Shown here: positions 55,114 to 63,469 of the stretch, piece by piece | Layout of the letters: each line of letters starts with the position of its first letter | How positions within the stretch are numbered: the first letter of the stretch is position 1 | DNA from: Granulicella sp. L60 | GTDB taxonomy: Bacteria; Acidobacteriota; Terriglobia; Terriglobales; Acidobacteriaceae | Reading direction: 5' to 3' | Length of the DNA stretch: 64,000 bases | NCBI RefSeq assembly: GCF_009765825.1 | Contig: NZ_LMUR01000018.1 | Location: 636,666 to 700,665 of the forward strand | Notes under the pieces: generated by a model | The model's database searches: none | What the model saw: only the letters and a program-made list of their open reading frames with translations | What the model was told of the DNA's origin: nothing | Program-made: the position numbers and the translations under genes

Positions 55114-55395
55114 ATGTCCATCAAAGTCACCCTCCCCACCGCCTTCATCCGCCACACCGATGGCCGCAAGCACTTCGACTCCGCCGCCCACAACCTCCCC
55201 GGCCTCATCGCCGACATCGACCAGACCTTTCCCGCCCTCTCCACCCAGATCAAGGACGAAGAAGGCAAGCTCCGCCGCTTCATCAACATCTACGTCAACG
55301 ACGAAGACATCCGCTTCCTCGGCGGCGAGACCTACGCCTTCCAGGACGGCGACGAGGTCATGCTCATCCCCTCCATCGCCGGCGGATCCCTCTAG
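55114..55395 (+). CDS. ThiS/MoaD-like sulfur carrier protein with masked C-terminal GG
   Basis: A 93-residue beta-grasp protein. Family pattern: KVTLPTAFIRHTDGRKHFD, FINIYVNDEDIRFLGGETYAFQDGDEVMLIPSIAGGSL. Active ThiS/MoaD ends in GG, but this protein ends GGSL, so a protease must remove Ser-Leu before adenylation and thiocarboxylation, as in QbsE and HcyS type carriers. It begins at the base after the PLP enzyme stop (TAAATG), so both are made together. No MoeB-type activator or JAMM protease gene is in the window. Confidence 0.85.
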   Translation: MSIKVTLPTAFIRHTDGRKHFDSAAHNLPGLIADIDQTFPALSTQIKDEEGKLRRFINIYVNDEDIRFLGGETYAFQDGDEVMLIPSIAGGSL

Positions 55396-55507
55396 GCAGT
55401 ATGCGAACATACAGCCTTAGCGGTAAGTGATGGATAGAAAGTATCGTCCTAAGCGTCTGTGAGTGTCATCCTGAGCGGAAGTGATGGGATGGATTGATAT
55501 TGAAATT

Positions 55508-55568
55508 GTCATCCTGAGCGAAGCCTCTCGCAGTTTCATCGCGAGAGGCGAAGTCGAAGGACCTGCGT
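55508..55568. repeat. REP-like repeat unit, GTCATCCTGAGCG family
   Basis: Starts GTCATCCTGAGCGAAGCC, carries the hairpin CCTCTCG / CGAGAGG, and ends GAAGGACCTGCG. A partial copy of the first 13 bases lies 44 bp upstream (55464-55476). Confidence 0.7.
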
Positions 55569-55804
55569 TTCGCTCAACGTGCCAATACCTTCTCCATATC
55601 TCGCACCACATCTGGACCAGTTCCACATCGTGCTATAGGTCGATACCACCTAGCCACTCACTGCGTCGGCAGCAACCAAACACAGCACCACGTTTTGCTG
55701 CCGCGCACACCCTCCCGTTGACGTTCACCGGCAAGCCGTTGCATCCTTCCTGCTACTGCTCCCTCTGCTGCTTCTGTCTCCGCTGTCGCAACGACTGTCC
55801 GTTT

Positions 55805-55842
55805 GTTTGTCATTCCGCAGCGTAGCGGAGGAATCTGCTGTT
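55805..55842. repeat. REP-like repeat, TGTCATTCCGCAGCG family, copy 1
   Basis: TTTGTCATTCCGCAGCG then TAGCGGAGGAATCTGCTG; imperfectly palindromic around AGCGTAGCG. Same as the repeats at 56601 and 56668. Confidence 0.75.
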
Positions 55843-56116
55843 GTGGTTGCTTCTGGCGGTTGCGGTTGCTGCTGCCTTTCCTTTTGCCGTTGTTCTTGCC
55901 GTTGCCCGCTCCCCATCCCCATTCCGAAGCGCAGCGAAGGAATCTCCGCCCCAGCCTCCACTAGATCTATCCAGGCACCCCCCCACAAAAGACCCTTTCC
56001 ACCCCACTCCCATCAAAATCCAGGCACGGAGCAACGAATCCGCCACATCTCCGCTCTTATGTTCTGTAAACATTCGCACGAGTCGCGCCAATTTACTTCA
56101 AGAAAGAAGGATCGAC

Positions 56117-56266
56117 ATGTTTCTCATTCTCGCGGTTGTACTTGTTCTGCTTTGGCTGGGCGGGTTCTTTGTCCTTCACGTCAGCAGCTTCCTCATCCAC
56201 CTGCTGCTCATCTTTGCCGTCATCTCCATCATCATGAACTTCGTCAGCGGCAGACGAGCCGTCTAG
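56117..56266 (+). CDS. small lmo0937-family membrane protein
   Basis: A 49-residue protein, too short for most gene callers. MFLILAVVLVLLWLGGFFVLH and SSFLIHLLLIFAVISIIMNF are two hydrophobic helices separated by HVS, ending SGRRAV, as in the lmo0937/YtxH-like small membrane proteins. AAGGATC precedes the ATG. It is isolated between repeats; the family's function is not established. Confidence 0.7.
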   Translation: MFLILAVVLVLLWLGGFFVLHVSSFLIHLLLIFAVISIIMNFVSGRRAV

Positions 56267-56498
56267 AACCAAACTGCCTTGCTCTCTCTAAATGGCTGCG
56301 TCACATTTGATGTGACGCGGCCATTTCGCCGTCTGGAAATCGATACGCCGAGCACCATAAAACGACAGCGAAATCACCACCGGTTCACCACCAAAAGGCC
56401 TCATCGCACCACACCAGGGCCACTCCGCGCTCACCATCCCGCTCCTCTTACCTCACATTCCAACAGCCTTTGCTTTGTCCTTGCCTCATTCTTGTTTG

Positions 56499-56588
56499 CC
56501 TTTGTTCTTGCTCTTGCATTTGTTCTTGCTCTTGCATTTGTTCTTGTTCTAGCCTTTGTTCTTGTTCTAGCCTTTGTTCTTGCCGTTG
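56499..56588. repeat. five tandem 18-bp units
   Basis: Units begin at 56499, 56517, 56535, 56553 and 56571, with sequences CCTTTGTTCTTGCTCTTG and CATTTGTTCTTGTTCTAG as the extremes. Low-complexity T/C-rich strand; 18 bp is a multiple of three, so frames through it stay open, but no conserved protein results. Confidence 0.9.
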
Positions 56589-56600
56589 TCCGCTCTTTTA

Positions 56601-56704
56601 TTTGTCATTCCGCAGCGCAGCGGAGGAATCTGCGGTTGCCGTTGCTCTTGTTGTTGCTCGCTCTTTTATTTGTCATTCCGCAGCGCAGCGAAGGAATCTG
56701 CTGT
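56601..56704. repeat. two REP-like repeats, TGTCATTCCGCAGCG family, copies 2 and 3
   Basis: TTTGTCATTCCGCAGCGCAGCGGAGGAATCTGC at 56601 and TTTGTCATTCCGCAGCGCAGCGAAGGAATCTGC at 56668, each preceded by CGCTCTTTTA, so the repeated unit is a little longer than the palindromic core. Confidence 0.8.
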
Positions 56705-56849
56705 TCGACATAAAGGGGCAGGGCAACTCCCGCATCCGCCATCAAAACCTGTCAACCCCCTAAGCAACGAATCCCCGCGCCAATCCAGGAGATTCACGTT
56801 GCGTAGAAGTTATCTCCCACCCGCTATACTTGATATAGAGAACAAATTC

Positions 56850-56878
56850 AAAAGCCCCGGTCATCCACCGGGGCTTTT
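56850..56878. terminator. free-standing bidirectional terminator hairpin
   Basis: AAAAGCCCCGGT-CATCC-ACCGGGGCTTTT: a perfect 12-bp stem with A and T runs at its ends, typical of a two-way intrinsic terminator. No gene ends within 580 bp upstream, so it may end a small transcript or the lmo0937-type mRNA. Confidence 0.7.
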
Positions 56879-57067
56879 GTCTCTGCTAAAGAAGGTATTT
56901 TGCCCAAGAAAACCCGTAACTCGTTTCGAAAGAAATATTTACCCGTAACCCGTTTATTTAGAAATATTTACAAGGATCGTTTTTCTTATCTCGTTGCAAA
57001 GAAGTAACTTAGCCTATAGTACCCCTAGGGGGTGGGGTACCCCGAGATAGGCCCGAGTCCGCGCAAA

Positions 57068-57102
57068 GAAAGAGGCCGAACCCTTTGGGTTCGGCCTCTT
57101 TC
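57068..57102 (-). terminator. intrinsic terminator downstream of lon
   Basis: A perfect 16-bp stem (GAAAGAGGCCGAACCC / GGGTTCGGCCTCTTTC) with a 3-nt loop, 20 bp past the lon stop, followed on the minus strand by TTT. Confidence 0.8.
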
Positions 57103-57121
57103 ATATTATGCGGTGGAAAAT

Positions 57122-59548
57122 TTACTGGTGAGCCACAGGCTGAGGAATCTCAAGCCCGGTAGGCGGCAGCACGGAAGCCAAAGCCTCCGGCGTCTCCTCC
57201 TGCAGCTCTGGAAGATTGCCCTCCAGCGCAAGCTTCAGCACCTGGTCCATCTCCTCCACGAAGTGCAGCTTCATGGTGCTCTTCAGTAGCTCCGGAAGAT
57301 CGGCCAGATCCTTGCGGTTCTCCTCGGGCAGAATCGCCTCGAAGATGCCCGCACGGTGCGCGGCCAGCAGCTTCTCCTTCAGGCCGCCGATCGGAAGCAC
57401 CTTGCCCCGCAGCGTGATCTCGCCCGTCATGGCGATATCGCGCCGCACCTTGATCTTCGTAAGCGCGCTCGCCAGACCCGTAGCCAGCGTAATACCAGCC
57501 GACGGTCCGTCCTTCGGAATCGCTCCCTCGGGCACGTGTACGTGGATGTCGACGTTCTTGTAAAAGTCCTTCGCCAGTCCAAGATGATGCGAACGCGAAC
57601 GAATATAGGTAAGTGCAGCCTGTGCCGACTCCTGCATCACGTCGCCCAGCTGCCCGGTCGCCGTCATCTTGCCCTTGCCGTCGAGAACCTGGACCTCAGT
57701 CTGGAGAATCGTTCCGCCCATCTCCGTCCACGCAAGGCCCGTAACCAGACCAACCTCGCTCTTCTCATGTACCTGCGAGTCGCGGAACTTCGCCACGCCA
57801 AGAATATCGCCGATATTCTCGCCCGTGATCAGCTCCTTATGCTCCGGGCCGTTCTTGACCACACGCCGGGCCACCTTGCGGCAGACATTGCCGATCTCGC
57901 GCTCAAGATTTCTGACACCGGCCTCGCGCGTGTATCCGCGAATGATCTGCTTCAGTGCATCGTCCTCAAAGACGATCTGCTCTTCGGTCAGTCCAGTGCC
58001 TTCACGCTGCTTCTTCACCAGATACTGCTTGGCGATCTCCAGCTTCTCGATCTCGGTATAACCATGCAGCCGCAGGATCTCCATGCGGTCCTGCAACGGC
58101 CCCGGAATCGTATGCAGCACGTTCGCCGTAGCGACAAACAGTACCTGCGAAAGGTCGTACTCGACGTCTAGATAGTGATCCTGGAACGAGCCATTCTGCT
58201 CCGGATCCAGAACCTCGAGCAACGCGCTCGCCGGATCGCCACGGAAGTCCGACGCCATCTTGTCGATCTCGTCCAGCATGAACACTGGGTTCTTCGTCCC
58301 AGCCTTCTTCATGGACTGGATAATCTGGCCCGGCAGCGCGCCGATATACGTCCGGCGATGTCCGCGAATCTCCGCCTCATCCCGCACGCCGCCCAGCGAC
58401 ATCCGCACGAACTTCCGTCCTGTAGCCTTCGCGATCGACATACCCAGCGACGTCTTACCCACACCCGGCGGCCCGACGAAGCACAAAATCGAACCCTTCG
58501 GATTCTTCACCAGCTGCCGAACCGCGAGAAACTCAAGAATCCGCTCCTTGATCTTCTCCAGACCATAGTGATCTTCGTTCAAGATCTGCTCCGCATGCTC
58601 GATCGAACGAATCTCCTTCGAACGCTTCTTCCACGGCACAGCCAGCAGCCAGTCCAGATAGTTCCGCGACACCGTAGACTCCGCCGACATCGGCGGCATC
58701 GCCTCCAGCTTCTTCAGCTCCTGCAGCGACTTCTCCATCACATCTTTCGGCATCGCCGCCGCTTCAATCTTCTTCTTCAGCTCATCGAACTCGGACTTCT
58801 CCCCACGTCCAAGTTCCTTCTGGATAGCCTTAATCTTCTCATTGAGGTAGTACTCTTTCTGCGCCTTCTCCATCTGCCGCTTCACCCGCGACTGAATGGT
58901 TCGGTCCATATTCAGTTTCTCAATCGCCACATCCAACACATCAGCGACCTTGGACAGCCGACTCTCTGGATCGAATACCTCGAGAAGCTGCTGCTTCTCC
59001 TCGATCGAGAGCTGCAGATTGGCAGAGATCGTGTCCGCCAACTTGGCAGGCTCATCCGCGCGAACGCTCGCCGCCATCGTCTCGTAGTTCAAGCTCTGCT
59101 GCAACTTCACATACTGCTCAAACAGCGAGTGGACGCGCTGCATTAACTGCTCTACCTGCGGGGTCAGATCGAGCTGAGTCTGCCCCGTCTGGACGGTCGC
59201 AACAAAAAAGCCGTCAACGTCATTGACCTCAGTAGCCCGGGCCCGCTCCACACCTTCAACCAGGACTTTAATGTTTCCGTCCGGCATCTTCACGCTTTGG
59301 ACGATATTGCCTATCGTGCCGGTCTCGTAGATGTCGTCCGCATTCGGCTCGTCCACTGAGGCATCATGCTGCGTCGCAAGAAAGATCTTCCGGTCGCCCG
59401 ACAACGCCTCTTCAAGAGCACGTACGCTTGACTCGCGTCCAACAACAAACGGCGTCATCATGTGGGGAAAGATGACCATGTCTCGAATGGGCATCATAGG
59501 AAGCTTGCGAACGTCGCCGCTCAGCGTTTTATGGGGTTGGTTTGTCAT
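57122..59548 (-). CDS. lon: ATP-dependent Lon protease
   Basis: An 808-residue cytoplasmic AAA+ serine protease. N-domain start [24 protein letters not shown], ATPase Walker [12 protein letters not shown], Walker [11 protein letters not shown], and the Ser-Lys dyad: Ser in [13 protein letters not shown] and Lys in [14 protein letters not shown]. Normal LonA length. GGAGAGCG precedes the ATG. It degrades damaged and short-lived regulatory proteins. Downstream of clpX by 219 bp, so probably its own promoter. Confidence 0.97.
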   Translation of the reverse strand: MTNQPHKTLSGDVRKLPMMPIRDMVIFPHMMTPFVVGRESSVRALEEALSGDRKIFLATQHDASVDEPNADDIYETGTIGNIVQSVKMPDGNIKVLVEGVERARATEVNDVDGFFVATVQTGQTQLDLTPQVEQLMQRVHSLFEQYVKLQQSLNYETMAASVRADEPAKLADTISANLQLSIEEKQQLLEVFDPESRLSKVADVLDVAIEKLNMDRTIQSRVKRQMEKAQKEYYLNEKIKAIQKELGRGEKSEFDELKKKIEAAAMPKDVMEKSLQELKKLEAMPPMSAESTVSRNYLDWLLAVPWKKRSKEIRSIEHAEQILNEDHYGLEKIKERILEFLAVRQLVKNPKGSILCFVGPPGVGKTSLGMSIAKATGRKFVRMSLGGVRDEAEIRGHRRTYIGALPGQIIQSMKKAGTKNPVFMLDEIDKMASDFRGDPASALLEVLDPEQNGSFQDHYLDVEYDLSQVLFVATANVLHTIPGPLQDRMEILRLHGYTEIEKLEIAKQYLVKKQREGTGLTEEQIVFEDDALKQIIRGYTREAGVRNLEREIGNVCRKVARRVVKNGPEHKELITGENIGDILGVAKFRDSQVHEKSEVGLVTGLAWTEMGGTILQTEVQVLDGKGKMTATGQLGDVMQESAQAALTYIRSRSHHLGLAKDFYKNVDIHVHVPEGAIPKDGPSAGITLATGLASALTKIKVRRDIAMTGEITLRGKVLPIGGLKEKLLAAHRAGIFEAILPEENRKDLADLPELLKSTMKLHFVEEMDQVLKLALEGNLPELQEETPEALASVLPPTGLEIPQPVAHQ

Positions 59549-59767
59549 CGCTCTCCAATTAGACGTTAAAACATCGAGAATGATGCATCGATGTAGCGGC
59601 TCGAGGTCATTGTAAATCGTCTAACCTATCACGTGCTCGGCAAACTTCAGCGAATCAAAACGCTTTCGTACCGTTCGTCGATATGGATCGCGAAAGCTCT
59701 TATAACTGCTGTAGAGGATGAGAAGAAAGCGCAAAGAAGCTACACGCGCTATTCCGCGATCCGCGTC

Positions 59768-61054
59768 CTAGCCTGCCTTTTCGAGCAACATTGGCAGTGT
59801 CAAACTGTGCTTTTTCACCATCTCAGCCGTGATGGAAAGTTCTTTGACTTTCTTGTTGCCCGGAACGTAGTACATAAGATCAAGCATCAACTCTTCCAAA
59901 ATCATCCGCAGGCCGCGTGCGCCAACCTTCCGCTGCAGCGCCTCGCGCGCAATCTCCCTTGCCGCCTCGTCGGTGAAGGTTACCTTCACACCCTCGTACT
60001 CGAAGAGTTTTGCATACTGCTTCAGAATCGCGTTACGAGGCTTTGTCAGAATCTCGATCAATGCCGTCTCATCTAGCTCATCCAGGATGCCCAATACAGG
60101 AAGCCGGCCGACAAACTCCGGAATCAGCCCATACTTCAGCAGATCCTGTGGCTCCGCCTGTCGCAGCAGCTCCGCATCTCGCTGAGCCCGGATCGGCGTT
60201 ACGTCACCATCCTTCACATCCGGATCGGCAACTGTCTTGAATCCAAGCGCCTTCTTGCCGATACGTCGTCCAATCACCTTTTCGAGGCCCACAAATGCCC
60301 CACCACAGATGAAGAGGATATTCGTCGTGTCTACCGCAGTGAACTCCTGATGAGGATGCTTGCGCCCACCCTGCGGTGGAACATTGGCAACTGTGCCCTC
60401 AAGGAGCTTTAGAAGCGCCTGCTGCACGCCCTCGCCAGACACATCGCGTGTGATCGAAGGGTTCTCGTCTTTGCGTCCAATCTTGTCGATCTCGTCGATG
60501 TAGATGATCCCGCTCTGCGCACGCTGTACGTCGCCGTCCGCAGCCTGCAGCAGTTTCAGGATGATGTTCTCGACATCCTCACCCACGTATCCAGCCTCGG
60601 TCAGCGTCGTCGCATCCACGATCGCAAACGGCACGTCGAGCATCTTCGCCATGGTTTGCGCCAGAAGCGTCTTGCCTGATCCCGTCGGTCCCACCAGTAA
60701 AATGTTCGACTTTGCCAGCTCCACATCGTTGCCGCGCGTCTTGTTCATCTGGATTCGCTTGTAGTGGTTGTACACCGCCACGGCAAGTTTCTTCTTCGTC
60801 TGATCCTGTCCAATCACATACTCATCCAGAAATGCCTTGACCTCCTGCGGCTTCGGCAGATGGGCAGGCGCGGCTCCTGGTTGTGCTTCGGTGCGGTCAT
60901 CTTCGAGGATCGAGTTGCACACCGCAACGCACTCATCGCAGATGTAGGCCCGCGGATAGTCCGAAGGAGATGAGATGAGTTTGGCAACGGCATCCTGCGA
61001 TTTGTGGCAGAACGAGCAACGAAGAGATTCGTCTGAGCCCCGTGACGTTTTCAT
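59768..61054 (-). CDS. clpX: ClpXP protease ATPase subunit ClpX
   Basis: A 428-residue AAA+ unfoldase that feeds substrates to ClpP. N-terminal zinc-binding C4 domain ([17 protein letters not shown] ... [10 protein letters not shown]), Walker [13 protein letters not shown], Walker [11 protein letters not shown], the IGF-type ClpP-docking loop region, and [20 protein letters not shown] in the C-terminal part. Complete. It follows clpP after 201 bp containing a hairpin. Confidence 0.97.
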   Translation of the reverse strand: MKTSRGSDESLRCSFCHKSQDAVAKLISSPSDYPRAYICDECVAVCNSILEDDRTEAQPGAAPAHLPKPQEVKAFLDEYVIGQDQTKKKLAVAVYNHYKRIQMNKTRGNDVELAKSNILLVGPTGSGKTLLAQTMAKMLDVPFAIVDATTLTEAGYVGEDVENIILKLLQAADGDVQRAQSGIIYIDEIDKIGRKDENPSITRDVSGEGVQQALLKLLEGTVANVPPQGGRKHPHQEFTAVDTTNILFICGGAFVGLEKVIGRRIGKKALGFKTVADPDVKDGDVTPIRAQRDAELLRQAEPQDLLKYGLIPEFVGRLPVLGILDELDETALIEILTKPRNAILKQYAKLFEYEGVKVTFTDEAAREIAREALQRKVGARGLRMILEELMLDLMYYVPGNKKVKELSITAEMVKKHSLTLPMLLEKAG

Positions 61055-61205
61055 AGGTGCGACAACTCCTGAGTGTTCCGCGCAGCAAAGTCTATAGGTT
61101 AAGTTTACACCTGTTTCACCTTGGAAGCAGTGGGCGGGTGCTTGCTGCTATACCCCGATCTGGTCATGGACACAGAAGTAATCCCCCGTCAGTAACCGGA
61201 TGCGC

Positions 61206-61236
61206 GAGAAGCCCGGACCGTGGGTCCGAGCTTCTC
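61206..61236 (-). terminator. attenuator-like hairpin between clpP and clpX
   Basis: On the minus strand GAGAAGCTCGGACC / GGTCCGGGCTTCTC forms a 14-bp stem with one G-U pair and a 3-nt loop, 20 bp after the clpP stop. No T tract follows, so it may be partial termination or mRNA processing rather than a full stop. Confidence 0.55.
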
Positions 61237-61255
61237 AGCTACGCGATACTCGCAA

Positions 61256-61846
61256 CTACGTGCGAGGCCGATCGATGATGTCGTCGATGATCCCGTATTC
61301 CTTCGACTGCGCGGCCGTCATGATGAAGTCGCGCTCCACATCCCGTTCAATGCGCTCCAGTGTCTGACCTGTACTTGCGCTCATCAGCTTGTTCGTGATC
61401 TCACGAATGCGCAGAATCTCGCGAGCATGAATGTCGATATCGGTCGCCTGCCCGCTCAGCCCGCCCATCGAAGGCTGGTGGATCAGGATCCGTGAGTTAG
61501 GCAGGGCAAACCGCTTGCCCTTCTTTCCCGCCATCAAAAGGAAAGCACCCATGCTCGCAGCCTGCCCGATGCAGAACGTCACGACGTCATTCTTGAGGTA
61601 CTGCATCGTGTCATAGATCGCCAGACCGGCTGTGATCGATCCGCCTGGCGAGTTGATGTAGAGCTGAATATCCTTCTCTGGGTCTTCCTGGCTCAAAAAC
61701 AGCATCTGCGCAATGATCACATTGGCGATGTTGTCATCGATCGGTGTGCCCAGAAAAATGATGTTGTCCCGCAGCAGACGGCTATAGATGTCGTAGGCGC
61801 GTTCGCCCCGGCTCGTCTGCTCGATCACCATCGGTACTAATCCCAT
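61256..61846 (-). CDS. clpP: ATP-dependent Clp protease proteolytic subunit ClpP
   Basis: A 196-residue serine peptidase subunit of the ClpXP tetradecamer. Catalytic triad S98 (GQAASMGAF), H123 (LIHQPSMGG) and D173 (ERDFIM). N-terminal [19 protein letters not shown] shows the usual short propeptide region and loop. Between tig and clpX on the minus strand. Confidence 0.97.
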   Translation of the reverse strand: MGLVPMVIEQTSRGERAYDIYSRLLRDNIIFLGTPIDDNIANVIIAQMLFLSQEDPEKDIQLYINSPGGSITAGLAIYDTMQYLKNDVVTFCIGQAASMGAFLLMAGKKGKRFALPNSRILIHQPSMGGLSGQATDIDIHAREILRIREITNKLMSASTGQTLERIERDVERDFIMTAAQSKEYGIIDDIIDRPRT

Positions 61847-61890
61847 AACACTCTCTTTCTTCTGTCCGTTAGCAACCCGACAACTTCACT

Positions 61891-63318
61891 CTACGATGCA
61901 AGCTTCTCGTAGAGCACGCTTCCAGTCTTCTCGCGCCGCATCTGCTCGCGAATCCTGTCCAGTCCACCGTCGTTCGAAAGCCTTTCACGCAGCGTCTCCA
62001 GCGGCTCCCGCGACTGAATTGAAAGCATCAACAACTCGCGGTCGACGTCTTCCTCCGGGACCGAAATACCTTCGGCTTCGGCTATACGGTCCAGAAGCAT
62101 AGAAGCCTTCACCTCGTTGACAGCCTGGTCGCGCTGAGAGGCACGCAGTTGTACAAAGTCCAGCTTACGCATGTCTTCGACCTTCATCCCCTGTTGCGCC
62201 AGCGCACGCAGTCCACGATCCAGGCGAGCTTCGATCTGCTGCTGCACAAACGACTCGGGAACAGGGAACTGATACCGCTCGATCAACTCGCCCAGCAACT
62301 TATCTTTAGCACCATTATCGAGCGCCGTCTTCTTGCGGTCAGAGGTATGTTCGCGCAGTTTGCTCTCGAACTCCTCCCAGCTCTCATAGTTGCCAAGCTG
62401 CTTTGCAAACTCTGCATCACGCTCGGGATAGCTCTTGTGTTTGACACCCTTCACGGTCACGTTATAGCTCACGGTCTGCCCTGCCAGCCGCTTTTCACCA
62501 AAGTCCGCGGGGTAGTCGACCTCAAACTTGAGTTCCTGACCAGCTTTGGTTCCGCGCAGTGCATCGTTGAAGGCCGCCAGCGTATTCTTTCCGCCAATCT
62601 CGATCAGTACATCCTCGCCGGTGATCGGTTCGGAGTTCGAGACATTCTCCAAGCCATCCTCAGACACTGTCTGTGCCAGGTCCTTCATTTCGCCGCGGAA
62701 CTGGATCTCGGCCCAATCTCCATCGACCAGCGGACGGTCTTGTTCCACAGGTTCCACCGTCGCGTGACTGTCCAGTACCCGGGCGAGCTCTGCCTGATAC
62801 TCGTCATCGGTCAGAGCGGCATCTGGCTTGGCCACATGCACTGTGTCGTAACCTGCAATGTCGATCTCAGGCGCAACCTCGAACGCTGCCTTGAACTTCA
62901 TCGGCTGTCCATCGAAGAGTACCAACTCAGTCAGTTGTGGTTCGGAGACAGGCCGAAGCTTCTGCTCGTCAATCGCCTTACGGAACCGATCCGACACAAG
63001 GCTCTCCAGAACCTCCTGCCGAACTTCCTTCGCAAACTTCGTCCGCACCAGCGACTCCGGCACCTTGCCTGCGCGGAAGCCCGGAATACGGGCCAGCTTC
63101 TGATACCGCTTCACCACCGACCGGAAGCTCTTCGAAACCTCCTCCGCCGGTGCTTCCACTTCAATCTCTCGAGTCAGTTCAGGGTTCAGCGAAGGTGCGT
63201 GATTATGCACATGGTTGTGAGCGTCGTTATGCTCATGGTGTTCATCCGTATTCGCTAGCTCGGACTGCAGCTCGGCAGTCTCATTCGTCTCAGTCATCTC
63301 AGTCGGGGTCAAATCCAT
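61891..63318 (-). CDS. tig: trigger factor
   Basis: A 475-residue ribosome-associated chaperone and prolyl isomerase. The start at ATG 63316-63318 (MDLTPTEMTE) has GGAAGG just upstream; TTG 63327 is a poor alternative and ATG 63297 is possible. The ribosome-binding signature is IPGFRAGKVPESLVRTKF; PPIase domain includes VDGDWAEIQFRGEMKD. It has an unusual His/Asn-rich N-terminal stretch (EHHEHNDAHNHVHNHA, about residues 25-42) not found in E. coli Tig, which could bind metal. First gene of tig-clpP-clpX. Confidence 0.95.
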   Translation of the reverse strand: MDLTPTEMTETNETAELQSELANTDEHHEHNDAHNHVHNHAPSLNPELTREIEVEAPAEEVSKSFRSVVKRYQKLARIPGFRAGKVPESLVRTKFAKEVRQEVLESLVSDRFRKAIDEQKLRPVSEPQLTELVLFDGQPMKFKAAFEVAPEIDIAGYDTVHVAKPDAALTDDEYQAELARVLDSHATVEPVEQDRPLVDGDWAEIQFRGEMKDLAQTVSEDGLENVSNSEPITGEDVLIEIGGKNTLAAFNDALRGTKAGQELKFEVDYPADFGEKRLAGQTVSYNVTVKGVKHKSYPERDAEFAKQLGNYESWEEFESKLREHTSDRKKTALDNGAKDKLLGELIERYQFPVPESFVQQQIEARLDRGLRALAQQGMKVEDMRKLDFVQLRASQRDQAVNEVKASMLLDRIAEAEGISVPEEDVDRELLMLSIQSREPLETLRERLSNDGGLDRIREQMRREKTGSVLYEKLAS

Positions 63319-63469
63319 GCCTTCCAAATAGCGCTTCTATATGCCGCGCCGCTCGCTGATCTGCAGAGCGAGCGCGATCCACGCCTCTCTACTACTGTAC
63401 GAGGGTTCGATAGAGGGGGTCAAACCTCGTCTCGAGCCTCGCCCGGCCTCTTCCATGCAAACCAGCCGC

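Larger units (their letters stand above)
55396..56116. other. 721-bp non-coding region with REP-like repeats
   Basis: No supported gene. It holds GTCATCCTGAGCG at 55464-55476 and 55508-55520; the second starts a roughly 60-bp unit with the hairpin CCTCTCGCAGTTTCATCGCGAGAGG and ends AAGTCGAAGGACCTGCG near 55568. TGTCATTCCGCAGCG-type repeats occur at 55805-55842 and, shortened, at 55921-55945. The stretch 55740-55920 is rich in short CTGCTG/GTTGC words. Such repeats are common between Acidobacteria genes. Confidence 0.7.
56267..57121. other. 855-bp non-coding region with tandem and REP-like repeats
   Basis: No supported gene. 56499-56588 holds five tandem 18-bp units (consensus CCTTTGTTCTTGCTCTTG). 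Two more TGTCATTCCGCAGCG repeats follow at 56601 and 56668, about 69 bp apart. A perfect terminator-type hairpin is at 56850-56878. Two 29-bp near-direct repeats (ACCCGTAAC ... GAAATATTTA) lie at 56912-56970. A terminator for lon is at 57068-57102. Confidence 0.7.
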
